Assembly (NCBI GenBank): GCA_016875735.1
Contig: VGOW01000028.1
Span: 1 to 45,631 of the forward strand
Direction: 5' to 3'
DNA from: Chloroflexota bacterium
Lineage (GTDB): Bacteria > Chloroflexota > Anaerolineae > Anaerolineales > VGOW01
DNA: 45,631 nucleotides
Below are positions 40,696-45,631 of this stretch, piece after piece. The notes under the pieces were generated by a model. The model was given only the letters and a program-made list of their open reading frames with translations, searched no databases and was not told the DNA's origin. How positions within the stretch are numbered: the stretch's first letter is position 1; every line of letters starts with the position of its first letter. Both the position numbers and the translations under genes were made by a program.

Positions 40696-41376
40696 ATGCC
40701 GCTGTACATTCTCGCTTGCCGCGTGCTCCAAACCATCATGGAGCCGTATCTGCGCGCCGCCGACACCCTGGCGACGTTCATGGAATACGGCTTCCATCGC
40801 ACACCTCAGTTGATGACCCCTGCCTTGCAGGAAGAATTGGACAAGGTGGCGGAGCCATCGGTGTTCATTATCGGCTACGGGTTGTGCGGCAACGGCCTCG
40901 CCGGGTTGAAGGCGCGCCAGCACACGCTCATCGTGCCTCGCGCCGATGATTGCATTTCTCTCCTGCTCGGCTCTTATGAACGCTATATCCAAGAGTTCAG
41001 CGAAGAGCCGGGAACATACTACCTCACCAAAGGCTGGCTGGAGAGCGGCAGTCACCCGCTGAAGGAATACCGCGAACTGCTGGAGAAGTACGACCAAGAA
41101 ACCGCCGACTGGATTCTCGACGAGCAGTACCGCAACTACAAGCGCATCGTATTTGTCGCTTCCAGCGAAGAGGAGCGGGAGTCGTATCGGCACAAGGCCA
41201 AAGAGGCGGCCGACTTTTGCGTGGAGCGGTGGGGTTTCCGGTATGAGGAGCGGGTGGGCACCAACGAGTTCGTGGACAAACTGATGACGGTGGCCCGCGA
41301 GTTCACCGAATCGAACGACGACTTCCTCGTGATTCCGCCCGGCGGCGAGATCAAACAGGAAATGTACTGGAGATAG
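40696..41376 (+). CDS. DUF1638 family protein
   Basis: A 226-residue protein of the uncharacterised DUF1638 family. Conserved-looking features are GYGLCGNGLAGLKA (61-74, Cys64), PRADDCISLLLGS (81-93, Cys86) and PGTYYLTKGWLE (105-116), followed by a second half with EYRELLEKYDQETADWIL and a final HxD-like ESNDDFLVIPPGG. Similar genes are found in methylotrophic archaea and bacteria near corrinoid methyltransferases. It starts only 2 nt after the corrinoid protein stop, and an MttB gene follows 12 bp later, which argues for a direct role in methyl transfer or corrinoid handling. No function is known; the two cysteines suggest metal or corrinoid contact, which is inference. Confidence 0.85.
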   Translation: MPLYILACRVLQTIMEPYLRAADTLATFMEYGFHRTPQLMTPALQEELDKVAEPSVFIIGYGLCGNGLAGLKARQHTLIVPRADDCISLLLGSYERYIQEFSEEPGTYYLTKGWLESGSHPLKEYRELLEKYDQETADWILDEQYRNYKRIVFVASSEEERESYRHKAKEAADFCVERWGFRYEERVGTNEFVDKLMTVAREFTESNDDFLVIPPGGEIKQEMYWR

Positions 41377-41388
41377 CAGGAGACGCCC

Positions 41389-42864
41389 ATGAGAGTCAAC
41401 TATCAAACCAACGTCACACCACGAATGCAAGTGGTGTCAACGGATCAAATTGAGCAAATCGTTTATGCGGCGATGGATGTTCTGCAAAACACGGGCACGC
41501 TCGTGTATCAGCAGGAAGCGCTCGAACTTCTGCGGGATGCCGGATGCGTGATCAAAGATGAGAATCTCGTCTTCATCCCGGCGGCGTTGGTGGAGAACAG
41601 CCTGCGGTCTGCGCCGTCGCGGATTGTGATTGCTGGACGCAATCGCGAGAAGCGAGTGGCGTTGGAGAAGAACCGCATCTTCTACGGCACCGGCTCCGAC
41701 TGCCCCTTCATCATCGACCCGCACACCGGCCAGCGGCGGCGCTATACCTTCGAAGATGTGTATCGCGCGGCGAAGATTGCCGACGCTCTGCCGAACATTG
41801 ATTTCCACATGTCGCTCGGCCTCACCTCGGACGTGCCCATCGGCACCTATGACCGCCACCAACTCTATGCGATGATGCGCGGAACGTCGAAGCCGTTTGT
41901 GATCACGGCCAACGATCGCGAAGGTCTTTCTGATCAATATGAAATGGCCTGCACGGCCATCGGCGGCGTGGATGAATGGAAGCGATTGCCGATGTTCGTG
42001 GTGTACATCGAGCCGAGCTCGCCGCTGAGCAACTCGGTGGAAGCCGTCGAGAAATTGCTGTTCTCCGCCGAGCGCGACATCCCGGCCATTTACACCCCGT
42101 GCCCCATCAGCGGCGCAACCGCGCCCGCAACCATGGCTGGAGTGATGGTGCAGTGCTTGGCCGAATTCTTCACCGGCCTCGTCATCTCGCAGCTGAAGAA
42201 GAAAGGCGCGGCGGTGATCATGGGCGGCGTCACTTCCTTATTGGATATGGCGACCACCGTCCTGTCATACGGTGCGCCCGAACTTTCGCTGATCAGCGCG
42301 GCGATGACCAACGTGGCGCAGTATCTCAAACTGCCTATGTTTTCCACTGCCGGTTGCTCCGACGCGAAGATGCTCGATCAACAAGCCGCCATCGAAGCCG
42401 CTATTTCGATTGCGATAGCCGGGCTGTCGGGCGCGAATCTGATTCACGATGTGGGCTACCTCGAGTCGGGCTTGCACGGCTCGTACGACATGCTGGTGAT
42501 GTCCAACGAGATCATCGGCATGGTAAAACGGATTCTGCGCGGGGTGACGGTGGACGCCGACCACCTCGCGGTGGAAGCCATCGAGCGCGTGGGGCCGGGC
42601 GGCCACTTCCTCACCGACGATCATACGCTCCAGCACTTCCGCTCCGAATTTTGGATGCCCGAATTGCTGGATCGTTCGAACTGGGATGTGTGGGAGGCCA
42701 ACGGCTCGAAGACTCTGCGGGAGCGCGTGCACGAGCGGGTGCTCGATCTCATCGAGAATTACCAGCCCGAGCCGATCCCTGCCGAAATCGACTCGCGATT
42801 GAAACTGATCATCGCTCGCGCCGACGAGTTGCACGAAGGCGAGGAGCAGATCGCGTTGGTATAG
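41389..42864 (+). CDS. MttB-family corrinoid methyltransferase, copy C
   Basis: A 491-residue MttB-superfamily protein that shares MRVNYQTN at its start with copy B and is clearly its closest relative here. Blocks include ALPNIDFHMSLGLTSDVPIG, YIEPSSPLSNSVEAVEKLLF, YTPCPISGATAPATMAG, AGLSGANLIHDVGYLESGLH and RVGPGGHFLTDDHTLQHFR. No in-frame stop interrupts it. AGGAGA precedes the ATG, 12 bp after the DUF1638 gene. Differences from copy B in the cavity stretches (for example CPISGATAP against CPMCGGTAP) suggest another methylated substrate. Ends 16 bp before a strong hairpin. Confidence 0.93.
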   Translation: MRVNYQTNVTPRMQVVSTDQIEQIVYAAMDVLQNTGTLVYQQEALELLRDAGCVIKDENLVFIPAALVENSLRSAPSRIVIAGRNREKRVALEKNRIFYGTGSDCPFIIDPHTGQRRRYTFEDVYRAAKIADALPNIDFHMSLGLTSDVPIGTYDRHQLYAMMRGTSKPFVITANDREGLSDQYEMACTAIGGVDEWKRLPMFVVYIEPSSPLSNSVEAVEKLLFSAERDIPAIYTPCPISGATAPATMAGVMVQCLAEFFTGLVISQLKKKGAAVIMGGVTSLLDMATTVLSYGAPELSLISAAMTNVAQYLKLPMFSTAGCSDAKMLDQQAAIEAAISIAIAGLSGANLIHDVGYLESGLHGSYDMLVMSNEIIGMVKRILRGVTVDADHLAVEAIERVGPGGHFLTDDHTLQHFRSEFWMPELLDRSNWDVWEANGSKTLRERVHERVLDLIENYQPEPIPAEIDSRLKLIIARADELHEGEEQIALV

Positions 42865-42880
42865 AACGGATCCATTTCAC

Positions 42881-42911
42881 GACACGAAGTGTCTCGAAGA
42901 CACTTCGTGTC
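42881..42911 (+). repeat. Perfect 13-bp inverted repeat at the EamA start
   Basis: GACACGAAGTGTC (42881-42893) and GACACTTCGTGTC (42899-42911) flank TCGAA. The following gene's ATG begins 2 nt later, so this stem would cover the position of its ribosome-binding site. No T-tract. Confidence 0.85.
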
Positions 42912-42913
42912 TC

Positions 42914-43822
42914 ATGAGCAGATTGAAAGTGATTCCTGTTCTGGCGGTTGCTCTCGCGCGGCGCGGATATTTGCTTGTCCTCGCCGCGACTATTTGTTGG
43001 GCGACCTCCGGCACGTTCATCAAAATCATCCGGCAGAATTACGACCTCTCGGCGTGGACGCTGGCCTTTTGGCGCGATCTGCTCACCTTCCTCATTTTCT
43101 TCGCTATCACCGCTTCGCTGGGGCGGGAGAAGCTGCGCGTGGCGTGGGGCGATCTGCCTTCGCTGGCGGCGATGGGCGCGATCAGCATCGGCATCTTTCA
43201 CGTGCTGTGGAATACCGCCGTGGCGATGATCCCGGTGGCGGTCGCCACCGTGTTGAACTACACCGCGCCCGTGTTTGTCGTTTTGTTCGCGTGGATGCTG
43301 TGGCGCGAGAAGCCCAATCGGACTCAAGCGATTGCTCTCACTCTGGCGTTTGCGGGATGCGTGCTGGTGACCGGCGCGTACAATGTGGCCGACAAGACTC
43401 AAGACTGGCTGGGACTCCTCATTGGCCTTTCCACCGGAATCACCTATGGCACATTTTCCATCTTCGGGAAGGCGGCCCTCAAGCGATACGACTCGTGGAC
43501 GGTGCTCACTTATGCTTTCGGCTTTGCCGCGCTCACCGTGTTCATCCTGCAACCCAGCGCCCCACTGCAACTGTTCGCCAGCCCATTGGGCGCGTGGCTG
43601 TGGGTGATCACTCTTGTGCTCATCTCCACCGTCACCGGCTTCAGCTTTTACACCAGCGGATTGAAACACCTCTCGGTGGGCTCGGCCAGCATCACCGCCA
43701 CCATCGAGCCGGTGATGGCCACCGGCTTTGCCTTTTTCCTTCTCGGCGAAGTCATCGGCCTCCTCCAAATTCTCGGCGGCCTGCTCGTCATCGCCGCCGT
43801 CGCTCTCCTTTCCGCAAGGTAG
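42914..43822 (+). CDS. EamA/DMT-superfamily transporter
   Basis: A 302-residue protein with ten hydrophobic segments arranged as two EamA repeats (about 15-145 and 160-295). Sequence features such as LAATICWATSGTFIKIIRQ and AVATVLNYTAPVFVVLFAWML in the first half and SVGSASITATIEPVMATGFA in the second are typical for this family of metabolite exporters or importers. Its ATG directly abuts the hairpin at 42881-42911 and no Shine-Dalgarno is visible, so the next in-frame start could be used instead. It lies between the last MttB-like gene and the RACo-type gene; transport of a substrate or demethylated product is an inference from position. Confidence 0.88.
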   Translation: MSRLKVIPVLAVALARRGYLLVLAATICWATSGTFIKIIRQNYDLSAWTLAFWRDLLTFLIFFAITASLGREKLRVAWGDLPSLAAMGAISIGIFHVLWNTAVAMIPVAVATVLNYTAPVFVVLFAWMLWREKPNRTQAIALTLAFAGCVLVTGAYNVADKTQDWLGLLIGLSTGITYGTFSIFGKAALKRYDSWTVLTYAFGFAALTVFILQPSAPLQLFASPLGAWLWVITLVLISTVTGFSFYTSGLKHLSVGSASITATIEPVMATGFAFFLLGEVIGLLQILGGLLVIAAVALLSAR

Positions 43823-43862
43823 CCATTAGCGATTAGCCATCAGCCATTAGCCAATCTGCAAT
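43820..43862 (+). repeat. AGCCATTAGC-type interspersed repeat, copy 2
   Basis: TAGCCATTAGCGATTAGCC and ATCAGCCATTAGCC units lie between the EamA stop and the RACo start. It is related to the repeat at 7608-7658. Confidence 0.65.
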
Positions 43863-43869
43863 CAACCCC

Positions 43870-45414
43870 ATGCCCTCTCTCTCCGTAATTTATTCCGATG
43901 AAACGCGCGCGGTCGAGTGCGCCGTTGGGCAAGTCATTGGCGAAGCCATTCCCGCCAGCGGCTTCCCATTGGAACAGCCCTGCGCCGGGCGCGGCACGTG
44001 CGGCAAATGCAAAGTGCTGGCCGAAGGCGAGTTGGCCGATCTGGACGAGATCGAAAAGAAATTTTTGCTTGCCGCCGAACGCGAGGCCAAAGTGCGTTTG
44101 GCCTGCCGCGCGCGCATCGCCGGGAACGCGCAAGTGACGCTGACCCCCGTCGTCGTTTATTCCAACAAAGCCTTCACCCGTTCCAACGAATACAAAACCA
44201 ACGATCACCCTCTTGGCCTCGCCGTCGATCTCGGCTCGACCACGGTGGCGGCTTTCCTCGTTTCGCTGAAAACCGGCATGGTGTATGCCGGAGCCGCCGC
44301 GCTCAATCAACAAACCATCTTCGGCGCCGATGTCATCGCCCGGCTCGCGGCGGCAGAAACCGATTCGCTCAAACTCTCCGCGCTGGCGCAGGCCTCCATT
44401 TATCAAGCCGTTGCCGCGCTCAAACTTTCCAAGCGCGTGCTGGCTCGCATTCAGCGAGCCGAAATCGTAGGCAACGCGGCCATGCACCATTTGCTCATGC
44501 GTTACCCGGTGCACACGTTGGCCGTCGTGCCGTTCCAACCTTACGACCGCACTGCGATTCCGGACGCGGGCGATTTCTTCAGCACTCTCTTTCCCGCGCA
44601 AGCGCGCGTGTCGCTCGCGCCGCTCATCGGCGGTTTCGTCGGCTCCGACACCACTGCCTGCCTCGCTTACTTCGGTTTTGATCGCGCCAGCGAGCCGATG
44701 CTGGCTATCGATCTCGGCACGAACGGCGAAGTGATGGCAACCAACGGGCGCGACATCCTCGTGGCCTCCACCGCCGCGGGCCCGGCCTTCGAGGGCGTGA
44801 ACATCTCCTGCGGCACCCGCGCAGTGGACGGCGCAATCGTGGATGCCGCGCTCAACGATGGGCGGCTTCACCTCGCCACCATTGGCAATCGGCATCCCAT
44901 CGGCCTCACCGGATCGGGATTGCTCAGCGTCGTTCACGCGCTGAAATGCGCCAGAGTGGTGGAGGCCAGCGGGCGATTGGTTGATCGCCACGATCTACTG
45001 CCCATCGAAGAGGGCGCAGATGAAATTGCGCGGGTGAGACTCGGCGACCGGGTGACGCTGACTCAAATGGACGTGCGCGAACTGCAAAAAGCCAAAGCCG
45101 CCATTCGCGTGGCCGCCGACATCGCCCTCGAACGACTCGGCGTGCGCCCCGAAGACTTGCGCCGCGTGGTTCTCACCGGATCGTTTGGCAGTCAATTGAA
45201 CATCGAGGCCGTGCTCGGCGTGGGGCTGATCCCCACCGTGGATCGCTCGCGCGTCGAATTGATCGCCAACGGCGCGGGGCTCGGCGCGGCCATGTTTTTG
45301 CGCGACGACGGATTCAAAATCGGCGAGGCGTTGGCCGAACGCACGGCGCACGTCGAGCTCGACCTCGAGCCGGAATTCAACATGCGCTTTGTCGAGTGCA
45401 TGGGTTTGGAGTAA
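43870..45414 (+). CDS. RACo-type reductive activator of corrinoid protein ([2Fe-2S] ferredoxin + DUF4445 ASKHA)
   Basis: A 514-residue protein. The N-terminal ferredoxin-like domain (about 1-95) has Cys38, Cys44, Cys47 and Cys79 (QPCAGRGTCGKCKVL, RLACRAR), a plant-type [2Fe-2S] site. From about 110 follows the ASKHA ATPase DUF4445 domain with LAVDLGSTTVAAFLV, EIVGNAAMHHLLM and LAIDLGTNGEVMAT. RACo proteins use ATP hydrolysis to reduce inactive Co(II) to Co(I) on corrinoid methyl carriers. Together with the corrinoid protein, MtrH-like and MttB-like genes it completes the catalytic set. No ribosome site is visible; the start is from the conserved N-terminus. Confidence 0.94.
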   Translation: MPSLSVIYSDETRAVECAVGQVIGEAIPASGFPLEQPCAGRGTCGKCKVLAEGELADLDEIEKKFLLAAEREAKVRLACRARIAGNAQVTLTPVVVYSNKAFTRSNEYKTNDHPLGLAVDLGSTTVAAFLVSLKTGMVYAGAAALNQQTIFGADVIARLAAAETDSLKLSALAQASIYQAVAALKLSKRVLARIQRAEIVGNAAMHHLLMRYPVHTLAVVPFQPYDRTAIPDAGDFFSTLFPAQARVSLAPLIGGFVGSDTTACLAYFGFDRASEPMLAIDLGTNGEVMATNGRDILVASTAAGPAFEGVNISCGTRAVDGAIVDAALNDGRLHLATIGNRHPIGLTGSGLLSVVHALKCARVVEASGRLVDRHDLLPIEEGADEIARVRLGDRVTLTQMDVRELQKAKAAIRVAADIALERLGVRPEDLRRVVLTGSFGSQLNIEAVLGVGLIPTVDRSRVELIANGAGLGAAMFLRDDGFKIGEALAERTAHVELDLEPEFNMRFVECMGLE

Positions 45415-45420
45415 ATTTCA

Positions 45421-45631
45421 CTACCGGACAGTTTCTGGTTCAAGCGCGAATGAACTTGGGATAGGTTGATCATGGTTGAGCAGATACTCCAACAGCCGCA
45501 GACCTAATTGGAACAGGCTCAGATCACAGCGATGACTCCGATGAATGACCGGCACCCAATCGTCTGCGTGCGCGATGGCGCCCAAGTAAATGACCCACAG
45601 GTAAGCCAAGCCTGCGGCGAACATCAGCCGC
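45421..45631 (-). CDS. Partial C-terminus of a putative IS transposase
   Basis: A reading frame open to the window edge and ending at 45421. The sequence AYLWVIYLGAIAHADDW and HRSHRCDLSLFQLGLRLLEY, then LLNHDQPIP, resembles the C-termini of IS4-like transposases known from Chloroflexi-type genomes. Only about 70 residues are inside the window, so the family is tentative and I do not see a terminal inverted repeat. It converges with the RACo-type gene, which ends 6 bp away. If correct, an insertion sequence borders the methyltransferase locus. Confidence 0.5.
   Translation of the reverse strand, partial: RLMFAAGLAYLWVIYLGAIAHADDWVPVIHRSHRCDLSLFQLGLRLLEYLLNHDQPIPSSFALEPETVR

Noticed and set aside
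36004-42864. Pyrrolysine-containing trimethylamine methyltransferase
   Set aside because: All three MttB-like frames run full length without an internal amber codon, so there is no sign of pyrrolysine; they belong to the non-Pyl branch.
1-45631. CRISPR array, tRNA or rRNA genes
   Set aside because: No regularly spaced direct repeats, no cloverleaf with a T-arm GTTCAA-type box, and no rRNA-like stretch were found; repeated units here are scattered palindromes.

Overview
The window is chromosomal DNA from a GC-rich bacterium. It most resembles the Chloroflexota (Anaerolineae-like lineages): large MalT-type LuxR regulators, a glmS self-cleaving ribozyme, non-pyrrolysine MttB-family methyltransferases with a RACo-type activator, and many short palindromic interspersed repeats that also enter reading frames. 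This assignment rests on gene content only; no rRNA or other taxonomic marker is present.

Layout. 1-3057 (minus strand): a frameshifted small gene, a SerK/SbnI-like serine kinase candidate and a PLP-dependent cystathionine beta-synthase/cysteine synthase with CBS domains. 3150-9838 (plus): lspA, an RluD-type pseudouridine synthase, a nitrilase-fold protein lacking its catalytic cysteine, a small membrane protein coupled to threonine aldolase, the glmS ribozyme with glmS, and a small zinc-ribbon protein ending at a terminator. 9924-13795 (minus): an anti-sigma kinase/STAS antagonist pair, an O-antigen-ligase-like membrane protein whose C-terminus is repeat-derived, and a membrane-anchored beta-lactamase-fold serine hydrolase. 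13895-18390 (plus): an SCP2 protein, a small membrane protein, a PucR regulator and a translationally coupled thioredoxin-domain (DUF255) protein. 18404-26847 (minus): an MFS transporter, a GNAT, a small membrane protein, a degenerate GT87-like protein, a rifampicin-phosphotransferase-like dikinase carrying repeats inside its frame, a shortened small ORF and a MalT-type LuxR regulator that lacks a middle domain.

26988-45414 (plus) is the metabolically striking part. A first cluster joins mtnA (methylthioribose-1-phosphate isomerase), a split transketolase and a RuBisCO-like protein, suggesting an unusual sugar-phosphate or methylthio-sugar salvage route. Next come a GntR/FCD regulator and, behind a near-consensus promoter with an inverted repeat, two beta-hydroxyacid dehydrogenases, an ornithine-cyclodeaminase-family enzyme and a first MttB-like methyltransferase. 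After a strong hairpin-plus-T-tract lie an MtrH-type tetrahydrofolate methyltransferase, a second MttB-like protein, a corrinoid protein, a DUF1638 protein, a third MttB-like protein, an EamA transporter and a RACo-type [2Fe-2S]/ASKHA activator.

Together these encode a nearly complete corrinoid demethylation system: substrate methyl group to Co(I)-corrinoid by MttB-like proteins, then to tetrahydrofolate by the MtrH-like protein, with RACo reactivating the corrinoid. Three different substrate methyltransferases share one corrinoid protein. The demethylated product may be oxidised by the adjacent dehydrogenases. The window ends in what looks like the C-terminus of a transposase.
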